From positions 1-35,584 of the forward strand of contig JAGQWZ010000130.1 in the NCBI GenBank assembly GCA_020436835.1: DNA of 35,584 bases, in the 5' to 3' direction. Positions 1 through 8,653 of this stretch are shown here, in pieces (the stretch's first letter is position 1; each line of letters opens with the position of its first letter). Under the pieces are notes generated by a model, which did not search any database, was not told the origin of the DNA, and was given only the letters and a program-made list of their open reading frames with translations. The translations under genes and the position numbers were made by a program. The stretch comes from Saprospiraceae bacterium (GTDB taxonomy: Bacteria > Bacteroidota > Bacteroidia > Chitinophagales > Saprospiraceae).

Positions 1-526
1 CAATCGATGGCTCATACACATCATTGTTGTTGCCATAGAAACGGTCAAGATACAAGCCCCAATCGGCCACTTCCTCTTCCAGACAGTAGAGATACTTAGT
101 CGTATCGCCTACAATCGGTCCGTTCGATTGTTTAAAGGTTAAATTACTCCAGCAAGTCCCTAAGCCATTGCTGAAGTTTACTTTGTACTCACGTCCGATA
201 GCACCACAGGCATAAAAGCTGATCACTGTTGCACAAGGTGCCGCTGTTCCGGTTTGTACTACACCACCAAATTGGTTGTATACTACATAGTCCACCGGCC
301 CAGAAGTCGCACAATTTGTGACAAACTCAGATATCGCGACGCTGATAAAGCCATTGGCTTGCAACGATGCGTTGACATCTGTACAGTTTGGACTAGCTGT
401 CTGTGCTGTTACTGATGCTGTCGCAAACAACAACATCAATCCAGCCAGCATCCACTGCATGCACTGTCTCACTCCAGACGTAATCCAACTCAAAGGCTGA
501 ATAGAAGTAACATTCGTCTTTTTCAT
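1..526 (-). CDS. Secreted protein, N-terminal part (runs off the window)
   Basis: An open frame reads from ATG at 526-524 to the left edge without a stop (175 codons, 3' end missing). It begins MKKTNVTSIQPLSW, followed by a basic and then hydrophobic stretch (LAGLMLLFATASV) and a likely signal peptidase site after TAQ at about residue 42, so the product is exported. The signal peptide has an unusually long n-region of about 25 residues. The mature part is rich in Cys, Thr, Val and Gly (motifs such as ISEFVTNC, SFYACG and CWSNLTFK), as in the beta-sandwich domains of large Bacteroidota cell-surface proteins. The C-terminus, where a T9SS sorting signal would sit, is outside the window. I do not recognise a specific family. 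The export call is firm; the function is unknown. Confidence 0.75.
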   Translation of the reverse strand, partial: MKKTNVTSIQPLSWITSGVRQCMQWMLAGLMLLFATASVTAQTASPNCTDVNASLQANGFISVAISEFVTNCATSGPVDYVVYNQFGGVVQTGTAAPCATVISFYACGAIGREYKVNFSNGLGTCWSNLTFKQSNGPIVGDTTKYLYCLEEEVADWGLYLDRFYGNNNDVYEPSI

Positions 527-1101
527 GAGTTCTAGTTTTGGTTATTAAATAATTCGGTTTTTATAAAAAAATTAAAATCAAAATAGATCCTTCCTATCCG
601 AAAACAACGATAACTCGACTATCTCATCCTTTCTCTCCAGATGAAATATCAAGTTCAAACTATAACCAGGAAACTGTATAGACTTACTAACATCCGATCG
701 GACGTCTCTTGCGTGAAGTGTGTACCAACTTTGTGATTAGTGTAATGGTGCTTCATCCAATAGAGTTAGGTTCTAATACTTTGTTCTTGTGTTATTGTTC
801 TTCTAAGTTCTTTTCGCGCCAATCCGTTCAAGACATCTTTATAGAGTTCCTTGAGTTGAAATGTCTATCCCCAATTGGACCGTACAAATATAAATGAAAG
901 CCATGAAGAAAATATACCAGAAAATAGGCAAAAATTACATTAGAACTATATGCTATGTTTATCTTGGTGTCTTTCAACTGCTTTACCCATCAGCATTGTT
1001 AAAAAAAAATTAAAACTTTTTTTTCATATATGTTCCATGCCGCATTGTATGGCATTCACCACGTCACCAGCCTAGGTAAAGTGGCCGGAATACGGTTTCA
1101 G
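527..1101. other. Intergenic stretch without a convincing gene
   Basis: AT-rich region between the start of the secreted protein and the tRNA terminator. The only sizeable frame (709-897, plus, 62 codons) has no family-like features and unsuitable composition, so it is taken as chance. A TATATTTG box on the minus strand (892-885) fits the Bacteroidota -7 element, but no -33 element lies at the expected distance, so it is only a weak candidate promoter for the secreted gene and would imply a leader of about 350 bases. Confidence 0.5.
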
Positions 1102-1141
1102 GTATAAAAGCAAAAGGCCATCCAGTGATCTGGAAGGCCTT
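1102..1141 (-). terminator. Rho-independent terminator of the tRNA-Ile/Ala unit
   Basis: On the minus strand, directly downstream of tRNA-Ala, the arms AAGGCCTTCCAG (1141-1130) and CTGGATGGCCTT (1125-1114) form a 12-bp stem with one A.A mismatch and a four-base loop, followed by the T-rich run TTTGCTTTT. This closes the two-tRNA transcript. Confidence 0.85.
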
Positions 1142-1152
1142 CTATAGTTTTG

Positions 1153-1226
1153 TGGAGAATATCGGATTCGAACCGATGACCTCCTGGTTGCAAACCAGGC
1201 GCTCTAGCCAACTGAGCTAATCCCCC
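1153..1226 (-). tRNA. tRNA-Ala(TGC)
   Basis: A 74-nt cloverleaf on the minus strand: acceptor GGGGGAT pairs with ATTCTCC (G.T wobbles included), D-arm GCTC/GAGC, anticodon stem CCTGG/CCAGG around loop TTTGCAA (anticodon TGC, Ala), and T-loop TTCGAAT. The 3' CCA is not encoded (ACAA follows), so it must be added by CCA-adding enzyme. It lies 26 nt downstream of tRNA-Ile in the same transcript. Confidence 0.97.
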
Positions 1227-1252
1227 ATATTTTGATCCGGTCATGAACCGAG

Positions 1253-1326
1253 TAGTCCCAGGCAGACTTGAACTGCCGACCTCTACATTATCAGTGTAGC
1301 GCTCTAACCAGCTGAGCTATGGGACT
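1253..1326 (-). tRNA. tRNA-Ile(GAT)
   Basis: A 74-nt cloverleaf on the minus strand: acceptor AGTCCCA/TGGGACT (perfect), D-arm GCTC/GAGC, anticodon stem CTACA/TGTAG around loop CTGATAA (anticodon GAT, Ile), T-loop TTCAAGT and discriminator A. No encoded CCA. It is the first gene of a tRNA-Ile/tRNA-Ala pair that in most bacteria sits in the 16S-23S spacer; no rRNA sequence flanks it here. Confidence 0.97.
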
Positions 1327-1331
1327 ATACT

Positions 1332-1350
1332 CGCATCACGTCTTGATGCG
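1332..1350 (-). other. Leader hairpin of the tRNA-Ile/Ala transcript
   Basis: Perfect 7-bp inverted repeat (CGCATCA / TGATGCG, 5-nt loop) between the promoter and the 5' end of tRNA-Ile. It probably folds in the precursor leader and could guide 5' processing or protect the precursor. The position is seen; the role is inferred. Confidence 0.55.
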
Positions 1351-1368
1351 GCTCTTAAAAAGCGGTCG

Positions 1369-1400
1369 CAAATATAAATATTTTTCTATTCCTCCCGCAA
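1369..1400 (-). promoter_or_regulatory. Bacteroidota-type promoter for tRNA-Ile/Ala
   Basis: On the minus strand, TTG (1400-1398), a 21-nt spacer and TATATTTG (1376-1369) match the Bacteroidota -33 / -7 consensus TTG / TAnnTTTG. Transcription would start near 1363, giving a leader of about 35-40 nt before tRNA-Ile that contains the 1332-1350 hairpin. Confidence 0.75.
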
Positions 1401-1929
1401 GTTTTCTTGCTTATTTAGACCCTGTGATCTCCAGGTAGAAATTGTTCACCAACAGGTACTGATCCTCATTTGCGAGTCCATTTGCCTGAAGGCAGAATAA
1501 GTAGCTGGAAGGGGAATCTTACCGATAAGGGAGGCGCTATACTAAAGACCTGACCAATTTTGACTGACTCCATGAATCACATCAAAAGGTTGAAGTGACA
1601 TCTAAATCCACAGTTGTGATACAAAACAACAACAATTTGATGCAAACAGTCCAATTACTGCTGTGAATAGCCATATTTCTGCTGTAAACGGCTCATGATG
1701 CGGACAATGATAAAAGGGCAGAGAAATTAAAAAGAAGCGATAACCGTTAAAATGTTATCGCCTCCAGTGAAAAAGCTCTATGATGCAAATTTAGTATTTC
1801 TCAGACCGGTTATCAGCGGTTTGATACAGATAGACGTTTCATTGATGTAAGCTCTTGACCTCCTGCTGTAGAAAATTAATTTTTACTGGTAAAATTTGAA
1901 CGGAGAACCTATTTCCGAAGAGTCAATTT
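1401..1929. other. Intergenic region with a possible gene remnant and repeated GATAAC motifs
   Basis: No intact gene. Two things stand out. First, on the minus strand about 1424-1530 there is a coding-like tail ending in LVNNFYLEITGSK and TAA, without a start and broken upstream by a stop, possibly a decayed 3' gene end. Second, 1737-1761 is a perfect 8-bp inverted repeat. Just upstream of the kinase start is a near-promoter TAAAATTTG (1890-1898) with one extra base relative to TAnnTTTG. Confidence 0.45.
1737..1761. promoter_or_regulatory. 8-bp inverted repeat, possible operator or hairpin
   Basis: GCGATAAC (1737-1744) and GTTATCGC (1754-1761) are perfect inverted arms around a 9-nt spacer. 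A third copy of the half-site, CGGTTATC, lies at 1807-1814. The arrangement, 170 bp upstream of the LytS-like kinase gene, resembles a dimeric regulator site, though a small RNA hairpin is equally possible. It does not fit the direct-repeat consensus of LytTR sites well. Confidence 0.4.
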
Positions 1930-3138
1930 ATGGAAACCTTGCAAGATATACCTGTCTTTAGATCAGAGCTATTCGACTTTACCCGTCTAAAACGCACAAA
2001 GACATCGAAAGGATCTCTCAGATCACCGGAAGTAATTCTGGAAGAACAGAGATTCAAAATCAACCAAAGAAGGTTAACGCTGACCATTTCTCTATTGTGG
2101 ATTATGGTGCAGCTAATCACTTTCCTGAAAAATCTATTCATCTACAAGGTAATGGGTGAACAGATGATCTATCATCATCAAATTATCAAACGAACTATAC
2201 CACTTATTGCAGGCATTATCTTCATTGCCTTAATTAGCAGAAGTACCAGGTATCTTTTTCGATCAGATTGGAAATTTGCCAGATTCCCACTGGTGCATTT
2301 TGGCATTACTGCGATAGTGACCGCATTTATATTTTCATCCCTATTTTTTCTGGTACAGGTGAGTGGACTGGATACCTTCCAAAATTCGAATGCTCTGAAA
2401 TTTTTCGCTATGGAAGTCGACCGTCTCTTTCTGATCTTTCTCCTGGCTAGCATTACAACCACTGCACACTTTTACTTCCATAAAGTGAGATTGAAAGAAA
2501 TAGCTCTATTGAAAATGGAAAAAACCTATCAACATTCGGAGATTATATCCCTCAACAATGAGCTCAATCCCCATATGATTTCGAATACGCTCAATAATAT
2601 TTACACTCTTATTACTACCGACATGGAAGAGGCTAAAAATATGATCGTCGATTTTGCCCACCTCCTGCGGCAAAACCTAAAGAATAAAGATTCAATCTAT
2701 ACCACCTTATCACATGAGAAAAAATTTATTAAAAAATACATAGGGCTTTTACAAAATGATCAACAAAAAAAATACCACGTTCAATTTAAATATGATCATG
2801 AACTGGATGATGCGATTATTCCAAAGATGATTCTACAGCCGTTGGTAGAAAATGCAATTAAGCATTGTGGATTTCAGGACAAGGAAATTCTTAAAATAGT
2901 GGTTCATGCCGAACGTGAAGATCAGGACCTGAAAATTACAGTCCGGAATAGGTTTCATAAACCAGATGACGGCATTGCCAAAGATTCTGCAATTGGCATT
3001 GGTACGGAAAACATTCTAAAAAGACTAAAAGTCCTGTATCGAAATAATTTCAGATTTAATCTATATGAAAACGAAAAATTCTTCACCTGTATACTTAAGA
3101 TCCCTTTAAGCCTGGACCTGTCAATTTCACCAACTTAA
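1930..3138 (+). CDS. LytS/YehU-family sensor histidine kinase
   Basis: Membrane sensor kinase of 402 aa that would phosphorylate the LytTR regulator encoded 10 bp downstream. About four membrane segments are visible (roughly residues 52-70, 88-103, 121-145, 165-183), with no separate periplasmic sensor domain. The dimerisation/phosphoacceptor box reads LNPHMISNTLNNIY with His215; the usual family form is INPHFLFNTLN, so the residues after His are altered (MIS for FLF). The HATPase domain follows with the N-box LQPLVENAIKHCG (Asn308) and the G-box IGIGTENILKRLKVLY (about 355-370). Family and pairing are clear; the signal sensed is unknown. ATG at 1930 is used, with no strong Shine-Dalgarno, as is normal for this phylum. 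Confidence 0.92.
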   Translation: METLQDIPVFRSELFDFTRLKRTKTSKGSLRSPEVILEEQRFKINQRRLTLTISLLWIMVQLITFLKNLFIYKVMGEQMIYHHQIIKRTIPLIAGIIFIALISRSTRYLFRSDWKFARFPLVHFGITAIVTAFIFSSLFFLVQVSGLDTFQNSNALKFFAMEVDRLFLIFLLASITTTAHFYFHKVRLKEIALLKMEKTYQHSEIISLNNELNPHMISNTLNNIYTLITTDMEEAKNMIVDFAHLLRQNLKNKDSIYTTLSHEKKFIKKYIGLLQNDQQKKYHVQFKYDHELDDAIIPKMILQPLVENAIKHCGFQDKEILKIVVHAEREDQDLKITVRNRFHKPDDGIAKDSAIGIGTENILKRLKVLYRNNFRFNLYENEKFFTCILKIPLSLDLSISPT

Positions 3139-3148
3139 ATCCTCTTAA

Positions 3149-3916
3149 ATGCTAGAAAACAAAATAAAAACCATTATTGTTGACGACGAGCAGTTAGCAC
3201 GCACCCGGATTAAAAACTTACTGGATGAACACCAAGAATTTAAACTTGATGGGGAAGCAGCCAGCGGAGAAGAAGCATTAAAATTAATTTACAAGCACAA
3301 ACCAGATTGCATCTTTTTGGACATATCCCTGCCCGGCATAGATGGTTTCAGTATTATCGAGAAAAATGAGTCTGAAAAACAACCAATTATTATCGTTGTG
3401 AGTGGATCGGAAGATCATGCACTTAAAGCCTTTGAATACTATGCTTTTGACTACTTACTGAAGCCTTATAAAGACAAGAGATTTGAAAAGACCGTCAACA
3501 AAATTATTGACCAGTTCTATCGAAATAATACCTCACCAGTGGAAAGACCACAATTGAGGACAACGCATGCAAAAAATGACAAGACCGCCAATAATTTAAT
3601 TCCGATAAAGAATTCGGGTAAGATTCAATTCATTGACATTAATGATATTCATTTTGTAGAAGCATCCGGATACTATATTGAAATAAATCTTGCGGAAAAA
3701 AAACATCTATTGCGACAATCCATGGGACGGATTATAAAAAGGCTTGATTCTGAAAAATTCATTCGGGTACACCGGTCGGCAATAGTAAATTTGCAATTTA
3801 TGCAGGAGATAGTCCGAATGGTAAATAAAGAATATGGAATTAAAATGAAAAATGGCCGTGTTTTCAAAGTAAGTAAATCATACAAAAAGGAACTTTTTGA
3901 AAAATTAAATCTTTAG
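3149..3916 (+). CDS. LytTR-family DNA-binding response regulator
   Basis: A 255-aa regulator with an N-terminal receiver domain (residues 5-120) and a C-terminal LytTR DNA-binding domain (about 148-250). Receiver landmarks: acidic pair Asp12-Asp13, phosphoacceptor Asp58 in IFLDISLPG, Ser85 at the conserved Ser/Thr position, and Lys105 in LLKPY. The LytTR part shows the typical FIDINDIHFVEASGYYIEI and FIRVHRSAIVN patterns. It is 10 bp downstream of the kinase gene, so the two form a two-component operon. LytTR proteins bind imperfect direct repeats; no convincing site was found upstream. The next gene converges from the other strand, and no clear terminator separates them. Confidence 0.95.
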   Translation: MLENKIKTIIVDDEQLARTRIKNLLDEHQEFKLDGEAASGEEALKLIYKHKPDCIFLDISLPGIDGFSIIEKNESEKQPIIIVVSGSEDHALKAFEYYAFDYLLKPYKDKRFEKTVNKIIDQFYRNNTSPVERPQLRTTHAKNDKTANNLIPIKNSGKIQFIDINDIHFVEASGYYIEINLAEKKHLLRQSMGRIIKRLDSEKFIRVHRSAIVNLQFMQEIVRMVNKEYGIKMKNGRVFKVSKSYKKELFEKLNL

Positions 3917-3956
3917 ATCCAAATGGCTCACTAAATCTTTGTGAATTTGCCTATAT

Positions 3957-5693
3957 CTAGTGTATGACCTGCAATAATTGACGGTAGGGTTGACCAGACT
4001 GGTCCGCTATTTCTACAATATATGAACCCAACGGCCACAAGCACGTCGATAGTATGGTTTCCTCATTAAACTGGTTTTCTGTTACTATAATTCTACCGGT
4101 CAGATCGTATACGCGCAGACTACCTTTTCGCAGAATGTTTGATTTTACATTTACATATTCGTTAGCTGGATTGGGGAACACGTTGAAATTCGCACGCCTA
4201 TCAGGGCTTTCGCGTATGGCTGTGGTAAAATTAATTGCTTCCATCACTGCAGCATAGGCATCTACTCTCCCAAATCCGTATAAGGCATTTTGTCCCGGAG
4301 TTGAATCCCCTTCCTGGCATGCTTCCGGGTCGTTCTTTTTAATCGCCGAATTAAAAATTACCTGCTCAATTGCATCTACATCACCCGACAAATTTGGATT
4401 TGCAGAAATAATCAGGGCAACCAGACCTGCCACATGTGGTCCCGCCATACTCGTGCCAGTCAGATACCCATATTGATTATCCCTGATCGCCGACAAAACC
4501 ATGCGCCCCGGGGCCACGACATCGGGTTTAATCCTAAAACTACCATCAACGGAAACCGGCCCGCGACTACTAAAACTGGATAGGGTATCTGTTGAATCCA
4601 CCGATCCCACAGTCAATGCTGCGTCATAGATAGCGGCCGGGGTCGAAATAGATTCACACCCCTGATTTCCACTATTACCGGCTGAAGCCACCACCACAAT
4701 ACCAGCCTTGCGAAGATTCTCAACGGCAGTTTGAAGAATTTCAAAATTAGCCGGGTTGCATCCTTCTTCTTCGATACAAGCCCAACTGTTATTTATAACA
4801 TGCGGTGCCTGATCGGGGTCCGGATTGGAACCGGTACTATCCGTCGGGGCTAAAAACCACTCGAAACCCTCCAGATAACTGGATATGGATCCATACCCGC
4901 GTTCCATATTGCGTACAGCAATCCATTTTGCCTCAGGCGCTACCCCCACGGCATAATCCGTAACGGGATCAAACCCAATAATTGTTCCCAAAGTATGGGT
5001 ACCATGGCTGCTTGCCGCATCGTCACATGGAGATGAAATACTCAATCCACATGGATTTGTTGAATCCGTAATAATTGAGTCCTGATGTAACGGACTGATG
5101 GCATGGATTGCATCATGCCAATTATAGCTGTGTTGAACCAACCCTTCATTCCATCCCCGGTAATTTTGGATCAGGGCCGGATGGGTCCATTCAACTCCCG
5201 TATCATGTCCTCCGACCACGACATTCTGCCCCCGGAAGCCGAGTTCCCAAACCTTATCGGCACCGATCAGTTCTAATCCCCATGGCACCATTTCGATGTT
5301 CCTGGCCGCCGGAGATTGAATTTTCTCCAGTTGGTCATCCGGTACCTGGAAGCGATAATCGGGTATAATCTTCCTTACTTCTTCCAATGCCGCCAATTCA
5401 TCAATAGTGGCAGATGATGCGGAAATGCTTATCACATTGGCTACACAGTAAGAACGGTAATCAACACCTTTACGCTCCAATAATTTAATCAATCTTGCCT
5501 GGGTAACCTGCGCATGTGATTTCAGCTTACTGTACACCTCGCGCCCCTTTTTGACTTTCCCATGCATCAAGTCCATATGAGACAAATCCAGTTGGGAAAG
5601 TACTACAAGGAAGTCCGTATTCTCCTCTACCTGCGCCGTCAATGGCAGTACGGGACCAAAAAGCAAAAGTATGTATAGCCAGTAATGTCTCAT
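3957..5693 (-). CDS. Secreted subtilisin-like serine protease (S8) with type A T9SS signal
   Basis: A 578-aa exported protease. It has a signal peptide (residues 1-21, cut after TAQ), an inhibitor-I9-like propeptide (about 27-116), the S8 catalytic domain (about 135-490) and a C-terminal type A Por sorting domain (about 503-578, beginning FNVFPNPANEYVNV and containing VYDLTGR). The triad is complete: Asp164 in GGHDTGVEWTHP, His230 in SSHGTHTLG and Ser415 in GTSMAGPHVAG, with oxyanion Asn340 in ASAGNSG. The product should cross the outer membrane through the T9SS and be released or anchored at the surface, degrading extracellular protein. It is transcribed divergently from the S9 peptidase gene; the 92-104 bp between them must carry both promoters. 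Confidence 0.95.
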   Translation of the reverse strand: MRHYWLYILLLFGPVLPLTAQVEENTDFLVVLSQLDLSHMDLMHGKVKKGREVYSKLKSHAQVTQARLIKLLERKGVDYRSYCVANVISISASSATIDELAALEEVRKIIPDYRFQVPDDQLEKIQSPAARNIEMVPWGLELIGADKVWELGFRGQNVVVGGHDTGVEWTHPALIQNYRGWNEGLVQHSYNWHDAIHAISPLHQDSIITDSTNPCGLSISSPCDDAASSHGTHTLGTIIGFDPVTDYAVGVAPEAKWIAVRNMERGYGSISSYLEGFEWFLAPTDSTGSNPDPDQAPHVINNSWACIEEEGCNPANFEILQTAVENLRKAGIVVVASAGNSGNQGCESISTPAAIYDAALTVGSVDSTDTLSSFSSRGPVSVDGSFRIKPDVVAPGRMVLSAIRDNQYGYLTGTSMAGPHVAGLVALIISANPNLSGDVDAIEQVIFNSAIKKNDPEACQEGDSTPGQNALYGFGRVDAYAAVMEAINFTTAIRESPDRRANFNVFPNPANEYVNVKSNILRKGSLRVYDLTGRIIVTENQFNEETILSTCLWPLGSYIVEIADQSGQPYRQLLQVIH

Positions 5694-5797
5694 ATTTCCC
5701 AGGGGTGCAGTTTAAAAGCTAGATGAAAAAGGAACTCCGGTCGAATAACGGTTTAAAATTCTTAATATTTAAATTTATGGTCTGAATGTCAGCTCTT

Positions 5798-8560
5798 ATG
5801 AAAAAAGAAATCTTTGTTTTCCTTTCGCTATTTCTTGTTAGCCCGCAAATCTTCAGCCAAAAACCGCTGGATGAAGCGGCTTATTTCAATTGGAAGGCCA
5901 TCCAGAACCGGCAACTGTCCGATGATGGTCAGTGGTTAATTTATCAATTGGCGCCAAATAAGGGAGATAAAAGATTAGTCGTCACCAATTGCAATTCCAT
6001 GCAATCGCATACTATAGAAAGGGGCGAAAATGCATACTTCGATGACTTGAATCAAAAACTTGTCTGCATCGTAAAGCCTGCGGAGGAATTAGTGGATTCG
6101 CTTAAGCGAAAGAAAGTGAAAGAGGAGGAAATGCCGATCGATTCATTACTAATTATGGATCTTGCTCATGGATCTAAAACCATAATTCCGAACGTGAAAT
6201 CAGTGAAGTATCCAGATGAATGGAATGGATGGATCTTTTATCAATTAGAACCGGACCGGGATAGTCTTCTGAAAAAATCCCTGGCCCGTGAACTTAAAAA
6301 AGAAGAATCTGTCTATGTCTCTTATCGACTTAGGGATGGCTTTCAGGATACCCTGGAATTTGTCAAAGCCCTCATTCTGGCAGCATCGCAACCAATAATC
6401 TGCGTTAATCAGAATATCGCTGACTCAATCCCCGGGAGCATCATCAATCGCTATGATCTGACCCGGTATGCACCACATGAAATATTTTCAACCGATGAGA
6501 CGGTGAAAAAATTGAACACATCCAGGACTGGGGATCAACTGGCCTGGTTGGTTGAATTGGATTCAGCCAAAGATCAGATCTCTGATTTTGAACTCTATTA
6601 TTGGGTAAATGCACAAGGAGCGAGCAAAGTGGCAGATAACCAGCACCAACAAATTCCGGACGAATGGATCATTTCTGAAAATTACCAACCTAGATTCTCG
6701 CCTGAAGGTAAAAGAATATTCTTTGGAGCCGCCCCTGTTCCACTATTGCCGGATACTGCCCTATTATCGGATGAAAAGGTCGAAGTGGAAATCTGGAACT
6801 ATAGAGACCAGGTCTTGTACACTCAGCAAGAAGTCCAGGAAAAAAGTGAGAAAAATCGCACTTTTTTATTCGCTTATGATATTGATGAACACTCGATTGC
6901 TCAGCTCGGAAGCATGATAGTGCCGCAGGTCGACGTCCATGATGAGCATGAGCTCGATTGGGCCATTGGATATGATGATCTTTCAATGCAGAAATATCTG
7001 AGTTGGGAAGGAAGGATCTATAAGGATTTATACCTGATTTCACTACTGGATGGTGAGAAAATGCTTATAAAGAGTAAGATCACAGGTAATCCGCGGTGGT
7101 CACCTGGAGGGAGTTACATCTACTGGTATGAAGAACCAGACACTACCTGGTATGCGTATAGTATCGAAGAAGAACAAATGGTAAACTTAAGCGGCAATGA
7201 TCCGAAATTCAGTGACGAATTAAATGACAGGCCTGATTACCCCAGTTCTTACGGAATGGCCGGATGGAGCGAAGGCGATGATGAAATCTATTTGTATGAT
7301 CGATTTGATATTTGGGCAATTAATCCAAACGTCCCGGAAAAATTGAGCAGGGTCACGAGGGGGAGAGAAAGCAACACCCAATTTCGCTATCTAAAACTTG
7401 ATCCGGAAGAGGAGCATCTGCCTGATGTCTTGTTTTTGAAGGGATTTAACGAAAACACCAAAAACGAATCATATACCCAAGCTGATCCAGAGACAGGTAA
7501 AATGGAAACGTTACTGGACGGAGCTTTTCATTTGGATGACCATCCTACTAAATCGAAGGATGCGAACAAATTAATTTTCACCAAAGAAACATTCCAGGAT
7601 TTTCCTGATTTGTACCTGGCTGACAATGGTGATTTCCAGCAGGCGATTAAAATGACAGATGCCAACCCTCAACAATCTGAATATCTGTGGGGCACCATTG
7701 AGCTCTTAAAGTGGAATGCGCCGGATGGCCATTCCCTCGAGGGTTTGTTGGTGAAACCGGGAAATTTTGATCCCGCCAAAAAATATCCCATGATCGTGAA
7801 TTTCTATGAGAGAAGTTCTGACGGCCTGTATACACACCGTGCCCCTTTTCCCCACCGGTCTACGATTAACTACGCTTATTATGCAAGTAATGGATACGTC
7901 ATATTTAATCCCAATATTGAATACAAAATCGGGTACCCGGGCGAAAGTGCCTACGATGCAGTCGTATCAGGGACACAGGCAGTGATAGATATGGGATTTG
8001 TTGACGCTGACCGGGTAGGTCTCCAGGGACATAGCTGGGGAGGATATCAGATTGCGCACATCATCACCAAAACGGATATGTTTGCCTGTGCCGAGTCAGG
8101 TGCTCCGGTGGTGAATATGGTCAGTGCTTACGGCGGGATTCGCTGGGGAAGTGGAATGAGCCGTATGTTTCAATACGAACACACCCAGAGCCGGCTGGGA
8201 GCAACCCTTTGGGAACGGCCGGATCTGTATCTTGAAAACTCGCCAATTTTCAACCTGGACAAGGTATCCACCCCTGTACTAATCCTGCATAATGATGAAG
8301 ACAGTGCGGTCCCCTGGTACCAGGGAATTGAATTTTTTGTGGCGATGCGCCGTCTAAACAAACCCGCATGGTTACTCAATTACAATGGCGAACCCCATTG
8401 GCCCCTCAAGTGGCAAAACCGGTTGGATTTTAATCGTCGTTTATTCCAATTCTTCGAACACTATCTGAAGCAAGCTCCCATGCCGGTGTGGATGAAAGAG
8501 GGAATTCCTGCTATTGAAAAAGGGATCAATACCGGATTAGAACTGAGCGAAGAAAAATAG
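5798..8560 (+). CDS. Exported S9 (prolyl oligopeptidase-family) serine peptidase
   Basis: About 920 aa. The ATG at 5798 gives a standard signal peptide (MKKEIFVFLSLFLVSPQIFSQ); an ATG at 5786 would add four residues. The long middle part is compatible with a beta-propeller that gates access to the catalytic domain. The C-terminal alpha/beta-hydrolase domain has the S9 triad: Ser746 in GLQGHSWGGYQ, Asp835 in HNDEDSAVPW and His867 in GEPHWP (numbered from 5798). Family members cleave short peptides, often after proline or N-terminal dipeptides/acyl residues; the exact specificity cannot be read from sequence. Together with the divergent subtilase it makes an extracellular/periplasmic protein-degradation locus. 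No T9SS tail is visible, so it is likely periplasmic. Confidence 0.93.
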   Translation: MKKEIFVFLSLFLVSPQIFSQKPLDEAAYFNWKAIQNRQLSDDGQWLIYQLAPNKGDKRLVVTNCNSMQSHTIERGENAYFDDLNQKLVCIVKPAEELVDSLKRKKVKEEEMPIDSLLIMDLAHGSKTIIPNVKSVKYPDEWNGWIFYQLEPDRDSLLKKSLARELKKEESVYVSYRLRDGFQDTLEFVKALILAASQPIICVNQNIADSIPGSIINRYDLTRYAPHEIFSTDETVKKLNTSRTGDQLAWLVELDSAKDQISDFELYYWVNAQGASKVADNQHQQIPDEWIISENYQPRFSPEGKRIFFGAAPVPLLPDTALLSDEKVEVEIWNYRDQVLYTQQEVQEKSEKNRTFLFAYDIDEHSIAQLGSMIVPQVDVHDEHELDWAIGYDDLSMQKYLSWEGRIYKDLYLISLLDGEKMLIKSKITGNPRWSPGGSYIYWYEEPDTTWYAYSIEEEQMVNLSGNDPKFSDELNDRPDYPSSYGMAGWSEGDDEIYLYDRFDIWAINPNVPEKLSRVTRGRESNTQFRYLKLDPEEEHLPDVLFLKGFNENTKNESYTQADPETGKMETLLDGAFHLDDHPTKSKDANKLIFTKETFQDFPDLYLADNGDFQQAIKMTDANPQQSEYLWGTIELLKWNAPDGHSLEGLLVKPGNFDPAKKYPMIVNFYERSSDGLYTHRAPFPHRSTINYAYYASNGYVIFNPNIEYKIGYPGESAYDAVVSGTQAVIDMGFVDADRVGLQGHSWGGYQIAHIITKTDMFACAESGAPVVNMVSAYGGIRWGSGMSRMFQYEHTQSRLGATLWERPDLYLENSPIFNLDKVSTPVLILHNDEDSAVPWYQGIEFFVAMRRLNKPAWLLNYNGEPHWPLKWQNRLDFNRRLFQFFEHYLKQAPMPVWMKEGIPAIEKGINTGLELSEEK

Positions 8561-8653
8561 AAGCTGATAAAACAGTATTGCCAGGCCTACATCATCCTAT
8601 CGAAAATTGGTCCTGGGCTGTTATTTTTACTGTCCTGGTATGCAGGCTCCAGA

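Noticed and set aside
709..897. 62-codon plus-strand frame
   Set aside because: No family-like motif, no supporting promoter or start context, and it lies in an AT-rich gap next to the tRNAs.
8561..8653. Terminator between the S9 peptidase and the adhesin genes
   Set aside because: The arms AACAG..CCAGG and CCTGG.CTGTT are broken by bulges and no convincing T run follows the hairpin.
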